This document shows, in pieces, positions 1 through 12,743 of a stretch of 64,000 bases of DNA. Under the pieces are notes generated by a model. That model had not been told where the DNA came from. It saw only the letters and a program-made list of their open reading frames with translations, and did no database searches. The position numbers were made by a program, and so were the translations under genes. Numbering within the stretch: the stretch's first letter is position 1; each line of letters starts with the position of its first letter. Source of the stretch: Corylus avellana (lineage: Eukaryota; Streptophyta; Magnoliopsida; Fagales; Betulaceae); assembly GCF_901000735.1 (NCBI RefSeq), contig NC_081551.1:17574545-17638544 (forward strand). Direction: 5' to 3'.

Positions 1-168
1 TCTTTCCTCGGTGTCATACATATGATATTTTGCTTTCTGTTTACCTAACACTGTTATACAACTGTCATACAATCGAAATGACGTAATTTTTATTGTTATA
101 TCATCTCAATTATATAACAATTATATAACGATACACTGCTCTTTACCTATTTTTATTTATATCTGCGG

Positions 169-1717
169 TTAGAAATAGTCAAAATGACGGGGGATTTGAT
201 ATGGTTCCTCCCTCTCTTTCTTGCTTAATTTTGGTAACAAATTAGCTCTACTACTCCTAATCTTATGTAAATCAGTAAAAACCTCAGGGGGTTTAACCGA
301 CCTAATCAAAGCAAAATTCACACCCTTGAAGAAATCATGCCTCTTGATCTCAACAGAACCCTTCAAGCACCCAATTCTCTTCTTGGGATTCTTCACCAGC
401 AGCTTGCTTATGAGGTCTTGAACTCTCACCATCTCTTCAAATTCCCTGCTGCTGCCGACACCAATTTTCGGAAATGTTAACGGCTGTTTAAGGATGTTGA
501 TGAGTGTTTTCTCATTGTTTTCTCCTTTGAATGGCGTTCTGCCGTACAACATCTCATACAAGAACACCCCAAAAGTCCACCAGTCGACTGCACTCCCGTG
601 GCCTTGCCCGGAGATCACCTCCGGCGCCAAGTACTCGTGGGTTCCGACGAAGGATTTGGAACAGGCGTGGATTGGTTCGGCGACAAGTTCCTGGACATCA
701 TCAACGCGTTCTGTTATCGTAGTAACGTTGTTTGCCTTCTTTTTCTGTTTGGAGGCTGAGAAACATGACAGCACAGGCTGCATGGGCGCAACACAAGAAG
801 GCGTTGAGCACTTTGCGTCCTTTTCGTTGGCTTCCGAGCTCCGTTTAGCCCTTAGGAGCTCCGGAACGACGTCGCATTTGAGTGAAAGATCGAAATCCGA
901 AAGCATAATGTGCCCATCTTCTCTCACCAGCACATTTTCCGGCTTAAGATCTCTATAAACAATACCCATCATGTGCAGATACTCTATCGCAAGGAGTGTC
1001 TCAGCAGCATAAAACCTGTCACATCATTTGCATAGCAATAATGTTATTTAATAAACTACAATGTAAATGACAAAAATCTCAAGAGTTACAATTATCAATT
1101 CTTCTTTAAATTATAAGTTATAATAAAATAAGGAAGACTTACTTAGCAGAAGAAATGCTAAAGCGTTTCCCGGGCTGTCGTTGTCGGGCGGCGTACAAGT
1201 CGCCACCGGGGCAAAACTCCATCACAAGGCAAGAGTAGTGAGAAGCGTCAAACTCGGCGTATAAAGTGGGGAGAAAAGGGTGATCAAGCATACCCAAAAT
1301 TTCCTTCTCCATTTCAGCTCTCTGCAGCTTCTTCCTTATGGCGAGCGCTTCTTTGTCCACCACCTTCATGGCGTACAAGCACTGCGGCAGCCCCACCACC
1401 GGGTTCCGAATCTGGCAGAGGTACACGTTCCCGAGGTCTCCGCTGCCGAGGCGGCGGAGGAGCCGGAAGTGGTCGAGCCCCACTCTGCCTATCGAGCTCC
1501 GGAGCCGCCTCACGGCTTCCCATGCGGCTTGGTTGGCCTTGTGAGGCTTGTGGGAGCTTAGTAGAGAGGTGTCAGTACTGGAGGAGCAGACGGAAACCGA
1601 GCTGCGGCGGCTGCCGAAGCTGAGGTTGCTCATCCAGCTCCGGCTAGAGTCCGGCACGGTTATCGAGGAGGAGCAGCTGCTGTCGTAGTCCGATTCGTCT
1701 CTGGAAATGGTGGCCAT
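169..1717 (-). CDS. PID2: AGC VIII serine/threonine kinase, PINOID2-like
   Basis: Two exons (minus strand): 1143-1717 and 169-1015, joined by a GTAAGT...CAG intron that splits a Lys codon, giving 473 residues. The kinase domain starts near residue 84. The Gly loop is GSGDLGNV (91-98), the ATP lysine is K118 in AMKVVDK, and the helix C Glu is probably E137. The catalytic loop is YRDLKPEN (D214). DFD replaces DFG at 232-234, and a Ser/Lys-rich insert of about 80 residues precedes [12 protein letters not shown] (APE at 322-324). DFD plus a long activation-segment insert is the plant AGC VIII signature. The C-terminus FDYF is a PDK1-docking FxxF motif, as in PINOID. Family knowledge: these kinases phosphorylate PIN auxin exporters at the plasma membrane. 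The Ser-rich N-terminus and CDVVPELLR after DFD fit the PINOID2 subgroup better than PINOID itself. A WAG kinase is less likely because of the FDYF end. The ATG at 1717 is preceded by a TATA box. The gene is intact. Confidence 0.93.
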
Positions 1718-1781
1718 TTTTTGTTGGGGAACATGTACGAGTAATATTGTTTGTGTGAGAGGTTTGGTTGCTTTCTCAGGC

Positions 1782-1793
1782 TTTTTATATACA
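1782..1793 (-). promoter_or_regulatory. TATA box of the PINOID2-like gene
   Basis: On the minus strand this reads GTATATAAAAAG, about 65-75 bases upstream of the ATG at 1717. That leaves room for a short leader of about 35-40 bases, a usual plant core-promoter geometry. Confidence 0.6.
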
Positions 1794-2128
1794 CGGAGCC
1801 ACAGAGGGCAGAGGCTTTGAATTATGTAAAAGATGGTTTAAATTTAAAGGAAGTTAACAAAATGCTACTTTATCTAATAAGAAACTATGTGCTTCTAATA
1901 AACGTACGTGGTTACATACATGCCACTAAGTCTCACACTGTTGCCAATGTATTGGGTAACAATGGGCCGTATGAGCTACACCCTACAAACACAGTAAGTG
2001 TGGCAATTAACTAGGACGGGTTGGAGCATGTCGATGCTATATAGATAAATTTTAATTTAATTTATTTAATTAAATGAGTCATGTCAATTAACTATAACTC
2101 GCTAATTTCGTGATGGATATTCCATATT

Positions 2129-2421
2129 AAGGAGTTGTTTGGTAAACATTATTCCACCCCTAGATATGGGTCATATTTTGGTGGAAAAAAAAATATAAGA
2201 GTAATGATTAGTATAGAAAAGTGAAAAAGTGATATTAAAAAGTGGAAAAAAAAAAAAAAAAAAAGTTTTTTAGTGATTTTTTTATTTGAATAGTAGTAAA
2301 CAGTAAATTGTGTGATATAAAAAGTGAAGATGTTTTAATGTTAATTTTTTCGAAGAAAACAAAAGATAAGAATGATATTTGAGGGTAGGAGCTAGCTAGG
2401 GTGTTTAACAAACACCCTCTA
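2129..2421. repeat. MITE-like element, GTGTTTG-type TIR
   Basis: The left end GGAGTTGTTTGGTAAACA pairs with the right end TGTTTAACAAACACCC, giving imperfect terminal inverted repeats of about 17 bases around AT-rich non-coding DNA. It is probably a short non-autonomous DNA transposon, hAT-like by its end sequence. No convincing target duplication was seen. Confidence 0.5.
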
Positions 2422-2863
2422 AGTTTGTATATGTCGTGTGAAAATCTAAAAAGGTTATAGGTAAGGTATAATTTTATATGTTTGCTTTTATAATTTTTGA
2501 ATTGATTATGAGAAGATTAAAAATTGTAAATTAAACTTTGAGTGTGGCTAGGTTTACTACAATTTTTACTGTAATTTTTTATATGAATTAATGTAGCACG
2601 TATCATGTTAGTCACTAAGCCCATATGATATTTAATTATTTTATTAACTACTAAACAATTAAATTTTAATATTTAAAAGAAATTGATAGTTTGTAAGGAA
2701 TTGCATGTAGTAGTGGGAAATGGCTAGGGTACTATAAAGTCATTTACAAATTGATGTGGCAATTCATAATTAGTGAAATAATTAAAAGAAATTGATAAGT
2801 CATATTTTTTGCCTAAATGATTTCACCAATTATGAAGTACTCTCACGTCCGTTTATAAATAAT

Positions 2864-3284
2864 TTGAAAAAACTTCACTTAACCCCCCTGAACTTCCAAC
2901 AATACATTTACAATTACATCGATTCTAAACTTAAAAAACTCTCAATTTAGTGTATCCATATTTCAAAATTTTTAATCTCACCCCTCGGTTAGGATTTGAC
3001 GAATGGGTAAATTCTCAAAATACCCTTCCTTCTTTTTAGAAAAAAAAAAAAAAAAAAAATCGCAAGGATTAATTAGGTGTTGGTCAAAATTTAACAAAAT
3101 TTGCAAAAAAAATTATTTACACCTAAATCTTTGAAAACTTTTTATATTATTCTTATAAAAAAAAAAGAAAAAAAAAAAAGGTATTTTGGGACTTTTGAGG
3201 GGATTTATTGAATTATTTTTAAGTTTAAGAGGATAATTACAAAAGCAAAGACAATTAGAGGGTTCAGTAAAGTTTTCTCAAATG
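2864..3284. repeat. MITE-like element, CTTCACTTAACC family
   Basis: The left end TTGAAAAAACTTCACTTAAC mirrors the right end, which reads TTGAGAAAACTTTACTGAAC on the other strand. The interior is AT-rich and non-coding, with poly-A tracts and a central block resembling AATACCCTTCC. A related copy lies at 6247-6604. Confidence 0.6.
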
Positions 3285-3966
3285 ATGCGGTAACTCTAAC
3301 ACGAACTTTGATGGTAAAAATTGCAATTCCAAGACAATTATCCTTAAACTTTAGTGAGATTCCGATGGAGTTCTGCGGCTAAGTACAAAGACATGCATGT
3401 CAAGAGAGAGACACACACATGTGGCGCAAATGGTGAAAGAACCAGTTGAAGGTTAATGTTTTGTGTTTGTCCTGGTGCTCCGCGGCTGAGCCGGGCAGAA
3501 TCCGCAGGGGGCAGGGGCAGGGACAAAGCTAGCGCACTGGAAGAGAAAAAGAGGTTTGATGTTGTGTTAGGCATGCCAACTGACACAGCCACTAGGTTTT
3601 GTTCGTTCAAAGGTGGCTTCCAAAAAGGAATGTCCATAGCATTTTCTTGAGTCATCATCGATCTACATAGAAAAGAAAAGCATTGTAACTTGTAATCCCC
3701 ATTAATTATTTTTCTTATGATTAATTTATCTATCTCTTTTTATTTGTATATCCCTTTTCTTTCCCCTCTCTCCATCGATCTGTTAATATATATTTAATTT
3801 GCAAATTAACTAACTCTGATGCAATATCAAGTATCAGAGATATTGCAGTACCATTTCCCACATGCTGCCAATTCAATGCCACACTTATTATCCTACCATT
3901 TCTTCCACTCTTTCTTGCTATATCTAACTTTTTCTCCAAACTCATTAAAAAAAATAAAATAAAATA

Positions 3967-4342
3967 AGGGTAACTCCTTAATTATCATGCGATTTGACAA
4001 GTTTTCCAAACTTCAAAACTTTTCAATTTAAACTCTTGAACTTTCAATTACAATTAATTTGAACCCCTCCGTCAGATTTTAAACGTTAAAAGTGATACAA
4101 AGACGTTTATACTCCTGAATTTTTTATAAAATTCCAAATTTACCCATAATTCCAACTTAAAAGAATTAAAAAAAGGAACATCAGGGATATTTTGGTCTTT
4201 TTAAGTATTGCCGTTAGAAGTTAACAGTTAAATCTGATGGAGGAGTTTAAATTGACTGCAATTAAAAGTTTAAGAGTTTAAATTGAAATGTTTTAAAGTT
4301 TAGAGAGGTTTGTCAAATCGCGTGATAATTCAAGGGGTCTAA
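3967..4342. repeat. Foldback MITE, GCGATTTGACAA family
   Basis: Long inverted arms: ATTATCATGCGATTTGACAA near 3981 pairs with the complement of TTGTCAAATCGCGTGATAAT ending near 4329, and pairing continues inward through the ACTTTCAATT / AATTAAAAGTT stretches. The interior carries GGGATATTTTGGTCTTTTT, which is also present in the elements at 21719-22109 and 32714-33106, so they are one family. Confidence 0.7.
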
Positions 4343-6246
4343 ACCCGGCCCAAAAAAACAACTAATTATTTGTCAAATTGCTGAAAATTTTAATTTTGAG
4401 CTGTCTAATCATCTATTTGGGCAAGAATCATAATCCCTCTTAACCCAGTTTTTGTACACATAAATAAAATTTCTTGGCATTTTTGAGTGTTCATAATCCG
4501 GGGTTCTCTTTATTAATTATTTCGTTTTGTCATTTTTTTAAAAAAATAAAATAAACAGCATTTTCTCTTTTTGTTATTTTCATGCAGGGAATTCCACGGT
4601 CAAAAGCGCTTGTTATTTTGTGTTAAAAGTGTTGTACACCGAATTTCAAGATTCGTTTCCCAAAGCAATAATTATGTAAGGCGCGGCTAAAAACGACTTC
4701 GTTTGGCATCCAAAACACCGACGTCATCGATTACGGAGCTTTTGGTAATTTTCCTTGTTTCTTTTGTTAATTTGTTGCCCGGAGCCGGAGGCTGGATGGA
4801 GCTGTAGAAAGCTGGACGGGGTGCACGAAGCACCCGTGCCCCAAATTCATTTCCACCTCAATAGGTGTATCGGTAAACTTTATACACCCGATTTACATCA
4901 ATATTTGAAACTTTATGACATTCTTGTAATGCATGTGAACCCAACGAGGGGACCTGTATTGGGTCCATCAATACCCACGCCTTTACACGTGCCACATTTA
5001 TTTCTTTTTCACCATAACTTCAGTTTTTTTTTTAAAAAAAAATTATATAAACAACTTCTTTTTGTATTAGTGTCAAAACTAGCGGGCAAGGCAGCTAGAA
5101 TGAAAATTCATGTTCGCGTGTTAGGTTTGCAGGTCGTGTCGATGTATGAATATAAGATTATATAGGTCAATTCTAATCTTACAGTCCTGACCCATCAACC
5201 CTAATTCGTTAATTTTGTGTTGAATTCTTATTGAGTTTATGAGTCATATCAAAAATTGTCAGGGGTCATAATCTCCCTTGATTTTGAAATTTTTTCTTCA
5301 ACCTTTTAAAAAAAGGTTAAGAGCTATACATGCAGAATTATTAACAATTTGAATAAATCAACTAAAAAGTCACAGGCTGCCCGAGCCTCCGCCCCTAGTT
5401 CGATCTCTAATTTGAATGTTCTATTCTTCTTTGGTTATGAGTTAGATTTATAGAATTAGTATTCCACACCTTCTTTTCTTTTTAAAATGGAACTAGCAAA
5501 TAAGTTCTAGGTGTGTAATCTCTCTTGAATTGAAAGTTAAAACATAGCTTTTTCAAGATATTCCCATTTTAACACATGAAGTGGGCATCAAGGGAGGAGA
5601 ATAATTACCTCTTTTGGTCCCCAAGCAAAGCAATCCATGATTAAATGGAGCCATTTTTAAAAGTTGAGGTGGGTAGAAGTAGGACACACAAACTAACTTC
5701 TTATGGGGGTAATAATATAGGCGCGGAGTGTAATCAAAACAAACCTCCTTTTTTTCTCTTCCCTCTTTTCCTTCCAAATAGGTACATGTTCTTCTCTTTT
5801 CCTTGCTCTTTTTTCAATAGGTTTATAAAAAAGAGACATGCACTCTATGTAATTTGTTAGAGCAATTTTTTGTACAGCCTGACTGTCGATGGATTATTTG
5901 CAGAATAATAAGAGTGTCAAAAGGTCACTGACCTTGGCCAAAGATACTCTAATACTTAAGTTGGCATTATTGTATAGAGTGGGAATATGCAATGAGTTCA
6001 GAGTTTTTAAGAGGAATCAATCAATCCCTTTACCTAATAGTTGATAAATAATGGTTTGTCCACGTTCAGATTGTGGTTGAGAGATAGTGGAAGGCAGTTA
6101 AAAAATAATCTCCTAAAATATCTGAAGTAACTAGGTTATAGTAAAACTATTTATCTACATGAGGTTGCTTGAGTGGGACCCATAGTAGATTTTTTCCCCA
6201 ACATAATTGAATTTGTGATCTCCCCTTTCACCTCTCATAATTTATT

Positions 6247-6604
6247 GGAAAATTTCACTTAACCTCCTTAACTTTCATCACATTTGTAATTATTCTCCTA
6301 AACTTCAAAAACTCTCAATTTAGTGTATCTATCATTTTTTATTTTTTATTATTATTATTTTTTTTCAATTTCATCCCTCCTTTAGGATCCTAACGGAAAT
6401 GTGCCAAAATTCCTAAAATACCACTTCTTTTAGGGAAAAAAAAAAATATTTTAACGATTTAGGCATTAGTTATGATTTAATAGAATTTGCAAAAATACTC
6501 ACGCTTGAATCTTTGAAATTTTTTTTTTTTTTTTTAAAAAAAAAATGGTATTTTGAAAATTTTAGTAGGTTCTCTAATTTATAATAAAGGTGACGTTTTT
6601 TAGT
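6247..6604. repeat. Second copy of the CTTCACTTAACC MITE family
   Basis: It shares AACTCTCAATTTAGTGTATC and the upstream TTCACTTAACC end with 2864-3284. The right end is degenerate and its boundary approximate. Confidence 0.5.
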
Positions 6605-9600
6605 TCAAAGAACATTGAACTAATCTGGGTTTTACAGAGTAATAATCTGGTTATATTATTGCATAATGGCTTTATCGATCTAATTATATCTCCCACCCCC
6701 ACCTTTTAGCTTCATATCAATTGACAAGAAAGATCAACTTATCAGTCTGAGTCGAGACTTCTTGTCACTTACCCCATTCCATATGCTGATCTTATGGCCC
6801 CATTAGCTCTCTTTCTTTCTTTCTTTTTTCCTCTTTTTATCATCATCTATCACAAGTGCAATCAATGAATCCGAAGAAAATTGTGCACATAGTTTTCATG
6901 CAAAAGAAAAATGAAAAAAGAAAGAAAATGTAGGGTAAGGTTAAAAAGAAGTGGATGTTGGGGGAAATCATAGCACATTTTGTCCTGCATTTGATGGGAT
7001 TTGGACCTCTACAGAAATTCTCTATAATTTTTGCTTTGTACGTTTCTTATAAAACAATTAAACGTTTATCATTTTCCCCTCTTCCTTTCATTTCCCCCCA
7101 CTTTTGTCTGCAGGATCTTATCATTTTCACTTTTGGTTGCAATTTCAGGCAGCATAAGCTAGCAAAATTGCAGTGTTGCAGGGTGGCAAATATTTTGGAA
7201 GACTCAAAGCTCCATCACTTGCCCCATACATTCTTATCCCCCGACCATGAGGATCATTAAAAAAACTCTCTTTAGATTGACCATGTTTTTTGCATTATAT
7301 TATATAGAAAAGTACAGATGCAATGCTTCATTCATGTTTCTGTTTGGGAATCCGTAGCCATGAATGGGCAATACAAGGAATGGCAGGTAATAATGCAAAA
7401 GTCATTCACTGGATTTTGTAATCTATCCTACACCATAGGTTATAAGGAGAGAGGGCGAGACTTATTCAACGTGGGACATTTGGGATCATTATATTTCATC
7501 ACGCTTTCGAATCTGACATTTACGACGGCCCACTCTATCAACATTGACCCGATGATAGCATTTTTCTTTTTGAAGGCTTTGAGTATCTACCGGTATTCGA
7601 TGAATTAACACTATGCTCATATATGTCACCCCCTCTATGAATTCACCTATAAAAATCGACTTACAAATAGATAGTGCCTATAAGACACTTGAGATCGTAA
7701 CATGCCGTTACTTGTGGTTATGGGCCATTTATGGCTCACTAGAATGTGCATAAAAACTATAGAAAATAAAGAGGAAAAAGAACAGAAAGAAACATCACAT
7801 TGTTACTTATTATATAGAAATTAAAGCATGAAATTCAGTGAAAGTGGGGGGCAAATTCAAAACGGATATGGATGCAGATACCGAGGGAACTGAGCTTGAT
7901 CTTTATATGTCTTGGATTTAGTGATTTTTTTGGGACATATCATCATGGGCACTGCAGCTTCAACTCATGGGTTCCAAAACTTGTGTTTTGTTTTTATGCT
8001 ATCTATTCTTATCAATGCTTTTAGATTTCCCAACCATCTTATTTCAAAAAATATAATAATTCTAGAGAAGGGTGGAAATTATATATCAAATAGAGAAAAA
8101 GCATGGAAATCGAAATGAAAACATGTCCATGGAAACTTACAAAGCAGTTTATATGATCGAGTAGGTCTTATTTTGTGTTATTATAATTATAAGTATTTTA
8201 TATTTTTATAACGGTGATAATAATTGTCTTTTCTCTATGAGAGTTTTAGGTGGTCGGACTCAACTAATAGCTTGTCTAGTTGGTCGGGAACATAGGAAAA
8301 TGAATGAAATGATTGTTCACCGGCCACAAAGAATAGTGCATTAGCTAATGATACTCTTGATTTTAACTCTCTCTCTAATATATTCATGTGTTTTTTAAAC
8401 ACGTGGGAAATACATTAGATCATCACAACATGTAGAAGATAATAACTTTATAGGAATTTGGTATTGAGAGAATGACACGTCAGCATATAATGATAAAAGT
8501 AAATCTTTACCTTTCTCTATCCCTTGCCGATAAAAGAAAGTACCCGTGAGAAATAAATAAAAAATCATATTCTAAATAATCGGAGCAAAATCTACCATCT
8601 CAACAATATTTGCACTTTCCAAACTGTGTTTCTTGTTTTAAATTTGATGCTTTTGTATTTTAAAAAAATGCAAGTATTGTTGGGATGGTACACTTGGCTT
8701 TTTGTTGTTTTATCACCTATGCTTGCTGGTGTGTCATCTTCTCAATGGAGGGCACAAAGGACTTGGTTCGTGCCAAGTTCCTATAGAAGTTATTCTCCAT
8801 ATGAGAATATTAGGAAGTATAAAATTACAATTAGAAGAAGGAAATATAGAGGGTCTAATATGATGGATGGACAAAACCTTGGCCATTCCCAACTTGCACC
8901 ATGTCAATCCTGGTGTACTCGAGGGCAGAACTATGTATTAGCTTGACGGCACTATTGTCCTCCCAAAATTTAAAAATTGCCCCTAAAATTTAAGTTTTTT
9001 ATGAATCGTCCCCCCAAAATTATTTTTTACACCCAAATTTTTATTTTTTTATTTTTAAATTTTGTCCCCCACCCTTAAATGTCTGGTTTCACCCCTGGGT
9101 GTACTTCTCAACACCATCTATATAATTCCATCATGAATAGAGTTAGGCAAAGAAGAATTATTAAGAAACTTTGTGTGTTGAGGCGTTTTCTATTATCAAG
9201 ATAACATTCAAGCATGCTTAAAACAAATGAAGGTGAAAGTTCACGAAAACATTGTTAATAAACTCCATAGATGCCTGCCATGGCAAAAAGCCAAAAACCA
9301 TACATACATTTTCTTCCACCCCTGCTACTTCTCAGATTCTAAAAACTCCAATCAAAAGGACCTCTCTTTGCCACAGCAAAAACTACATCCCCATGTCAGA
9401 TGCACCATGACAGGCATTCTATGGAGTCAATAACACCAAAGCAACATTTTAAAACTATATACGTGGGAAGAAAAAGGGGGCAGACTTAACCAACACATGT
9501 ATCATGTCCCATCTAGCATCTCAAACATCAATGATTTCAAATAACTGAGCATTTGTGATATAGAAAAGCAGCTTCAGCATTTGGTAATTATTTCACTTGC

Positions 9601-9780
9601 AATAAGAAAAGTATAAGATGCAGCAACCACCAATAAATCAATGTGAAAGATACAATATCAAAATCGCCCTAATCTATTCATGGAGTTACCAGAACATCTG
9701 AGCTGCACAAGGTACATAAACCAATTATGGTTGAAGAAGCAATGTAGGCAATCACATGTCTCAAACCATGCTCCACACAT

Positions 9781-11376
9781 TCACTTGCTCTCGATATCGT
9801 ATTGATCTGTACTGAATATGTCTATTAGGGAAATACAAAAAAAATTTACAGGTTGCTTGTCAACAGTAAGACAGGTTTCAAGACGAAATAGAATGAATGA
9901 CAGATTCTTTATTAGAATTGCAATAAGCATAGTTGTAGTTCCTCAGCATAGTGCCTTATTTGGTTGGTTCAGTCCAGGTAATATAAGAAAGCCAGTGCAA
10001 TTAAAAGATAAAAGCTTAATCTAAACATACTCAGAGCCAAATCCAAATCTACTTCCATCGAGGGAAAAAATAAAGAGAGAACAGAGGAAAACTAAGATGT
10101 TCTTTCTTTTGTTGAATTGATCCATTTACTTGCAGGTAAAGGTGCAACACATCATGCAGTTTACAAATAATGTGGCTGATAGTTATGCCAATAGTCCATG
10201 TACTGAAGTATTGCAACATATTTCTTTAGGAACTTATCGACTTTGCTCTCTAGTTGAATCTCAGAAGCAACTCTTTTCCAAATATTTGCTTATCTCTATG
10301 AGAAAAGAGACTAAGCTCAGAGTCTATTGAGATTGTGCTAAAAAGTGATTTGAATACATGAAAAGCTTCTTTCTTTCTTTCTTTCTTTTTTTTTAAAAAA
10401 AAAAATTATTTTTTTAATTACTTTTTTGCTTTAAAAAAAATCCCAAAAACTATGTTTTGGGGAAAACTTGAAAATGAGGCTTTTTCTATTGACAAAAGCT
10501 CTATGTCCCAAAGCAATCCCACTCTCAACAATAAACAGCCAGCAGCTCAGATATAAAACTCAAAGATACTTTTCTTATGAAATAATCATGCAGATAAATA
10601 CCCATAACTTCCACTGACAAATATGATTTATATACTTTCACCAAAGCATTCTCCCCGTACTGCTAATATTCCAAATCCCTTTTGTGAACCAAACACCAAG
10701 CAAAATCCTACTAGGACTTACCGAATCTAAAAATCAAAACTTCTTTGAGGATCAAAGAATGATAAAATTCAAAGATATGAGCATGCTGACATGCTCTTTA
10801 CGTAGAGATATTACTCTTTCAAGAACCCTTTTGACGACGAAAACAATCTCCATTCACAACATGATCAATTAGTAAAAGAAACTGGGAATCAGATAACATA
10901 GTAACACAAATAATATATGTAAATTGAAGAGGATACACAAGATAAAGTCCATGAGCAAACGCCCCTGCCAGCACAATCGTAAACAAACGGTCCCTCAAAA
11001 CAGGATTCTTCCGCAGCGACAGTCGAACTGAAAATCAAAATACCCACAAACTAAAATACAGAATAACCAATGCCCGTACAGGAAATATGACCCAATTCAA
11101 AAAAAAAAAAAAATTTACCAATAAATATATTGAATTAGAAAGAAATAGGAGACTTACTGAGAGGAAGGACAGGGGCATAGACAAGGGGAACCAAGAACTT
11201 ATAAGCAGGTCCCTTGTTTTGCCTTCTCATAGCAGCCTCCCTTTGTAAAATTTCATGCACCCAAATTGAGAAACAATAATGAGATTGATGGGTTTTAGGA
11301 ACAATATTGTCAAACATATTAATGGGTGTGGGTTTTAAGGAACTTACTGCTTTGAAGGATCGGACGGCGAGGCCAT
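9781..11376 (-). CDS. Small two-helix membrane protein, 77 residues, four exons
   Basis: I assembled four minus-strand exons by splice sites: 11348-11376, 11158-11240, 10937-11027 and 9781-9811. Together they make 234 nt, 77 residues plus stop. Introns begin GTAAGT, GTAAGT and GTATCC and end AAAG, TTTCAG and ATTCAG. The phases agree throughout and the last exon closes in frame at TGA. The protein starts MASPSDPSKQ, has a basic patch with MRRQNKG, hydrophobic stretches at about 25-41 and 51-68 separated by RKNPVLRDR, and ends VTDQYDIESK. I recall a short conserved plant protein family with this MASPSDPSK...ESK layout and no known function, and could not name it. It is predicted to be an integral membrane hairpin; the membrane is unknown. 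The last intron is about 1.1 kb. It stands head to head with RAN. The uncertain point is the last donor, chosen because it alone gives the conserved-looking end. Confidence 0.82.
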
Positions 11377-12208
11377 GGCGGGCTCCTCAGGTAAGAGATC
11401 TGGTGAGAGATTGCAAAAAGTCTCTGTAACAATTGCCCTTGCGATACTGCAACCTGCCACAGGTGCAAGGAGCTTACGTTTTGGGCTTTCCTGCTTGCGG
11501 CAATAATCAGCTAGGTACTTGAACGATGTGTCGTTTCAGTATGTTTGATTGTTTGAGACGTCGCTTTAGTGACGTTTGTGCCGTTTTGGGCTCTTCTTGG
11601 TCACCACTACTAGTGGATTGAAGATTTCATAGAATATTATGCCTAAACCCCAAATAACTAAAGTATAATTATGTTTTTTTTTATATATATATATAAAAAT
11701 ATAATTAGTCTCAATTATGATAAAAAGTTAGTCAATTGTCTTTAATTAATGCTCTTTAATTAGGGCCCCAATTAAGATAAACATAAATATAAAGAATTAA
11801 ATTTTAAGATATTAAGACTTTAAAGGAAAGAAAAGAGAAAATTAAAAAGTTACATTAATTGCAATCTTAACGCAGTTACTAAACTCAGAGTTTCATCTGA
11901 ACTTAAAACCAATATATTGGCTAAGTTCGTTTATTAAATAATTTTTAAAATAAAGTAAATTTCGTTTTTGCAATTAAATTCTACATTAAAAAAAAAAAAG
12001 AATTATATGTACGTCAACACAAAATATGACATATGTTGAAATTAAATGTCTACTAACAAAAATGAATTTTGTAAGTTATTTGAAAAAATAAATAAATAAA
12101 TAAGGACAAAAGTTAAAAGGAATGATTTAAAATTAAAATTATATAATTAAATATTTAAATAAAAAAAAAAATCCATACTTAAGTTTGTGCCTTAAGCCTC
12201 AAAATCTA

Positions 12209-12451
12209 TTAAGGGTCTATTTGAGATTACGTTTAAATGGCTTAAAAGTACTTTTAACACTCAAAAAGTCTGTTTTAAAAAAAAAAGTACTTGTTTAGTA
12301 AAAAAAATTAAAAGCGCTTTTAAATGTCCAAAAAGACTAAAAATAACCAAAAATTTTTTTTGGCAAAAAGCTTAAAAATGAAGTTTTTGCTCAAAATTTT
12401 TTTTTTGACTTAAAAGCTCTATTTCTTGAACGTAATCTCAAACAGCCCTTA
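12209..12451. repeat. MITE between the 77-residue gene and RAN
   Basis: The ends AAGGGTCTATTTGAGATTAC and GTAATCTCAAACAGCCCTT are imperfect inverted repeats of about 22 bases. The interior is A/T-rich and non-coding. It sits in the 1.37-kb shared upstream region of two divergent genes, so it may have brought regulatory sequence, but nothing in it shows that. Confidence 0.65.
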
Positions 12452-12743
12452 GCGAACATTGTAGCTTGGGCGTCTAGATTTAAGCCACGCGTCCATTAAT
12501 TTTGGCAAGTCTTTTGTTTAAAATAGAAAAAATATCGGGCCGTCAAGAGTTTCTAGAACACAGAAGAAGGAAACGAAATCAAATCCAACGGTTAAGAGAG
12601 TTGCGTCAAATTAAAGCCAGGAGGGAAACCTTATAAGGTTTTCTCCCTCCCCCTTCCTTTTGAAACACATCGCCGTCGTCATCTACCCTGTCATCTCGCT
12701 GCTTTCTCAAGTCTCAGATTACCTCTACACGAGGGCGCACCCA

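Larger units (their letters stand above)
1794..9780. other. Intergenic region with MITE-like elements
   Basis: No gene could be supported in these 8 kb. Open frames are short, AT-rich and without recognisable domains. The region holds the four inverted-repeat elements listed separately, many homopolymer runs, and a stretch at 8945-9110 of repeated poly-A/CCCC units resembling degraded transposon DNA. A GC-richer patch at 3440-3660 has weak open frames on both strands but no recognised protein. Confidence 0.7.

Noticed and set aside
494..958. 154-codon open frame on the plus strand
   Set aside because: It lies antisense to the conserved kinase domain of the PINOID2-like gene; the reading is a by-product of GC-rich codons.
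3344..3658. 104-codon minus frame and 64-codon plus frame in the same DNA
   Set aside because: No recognised domain, both strands open over a short GC-rich patch, and no splice or promoter context. Kept only as a note in the intergenic entry.
5330..5420. SINE-like block with a TTCGATCTC box
   Set aside because: Only a box-B-like match; no box A at the right distance and no tail or target duplication.
10202..10260. Candidate last exon for the 77-residue gene, reading LESK on the minus strand
   Set aside because: No stop follows the motif and no fitting acceptor precedes it; the exon at 9781-9811 gives matching phase and a stop.
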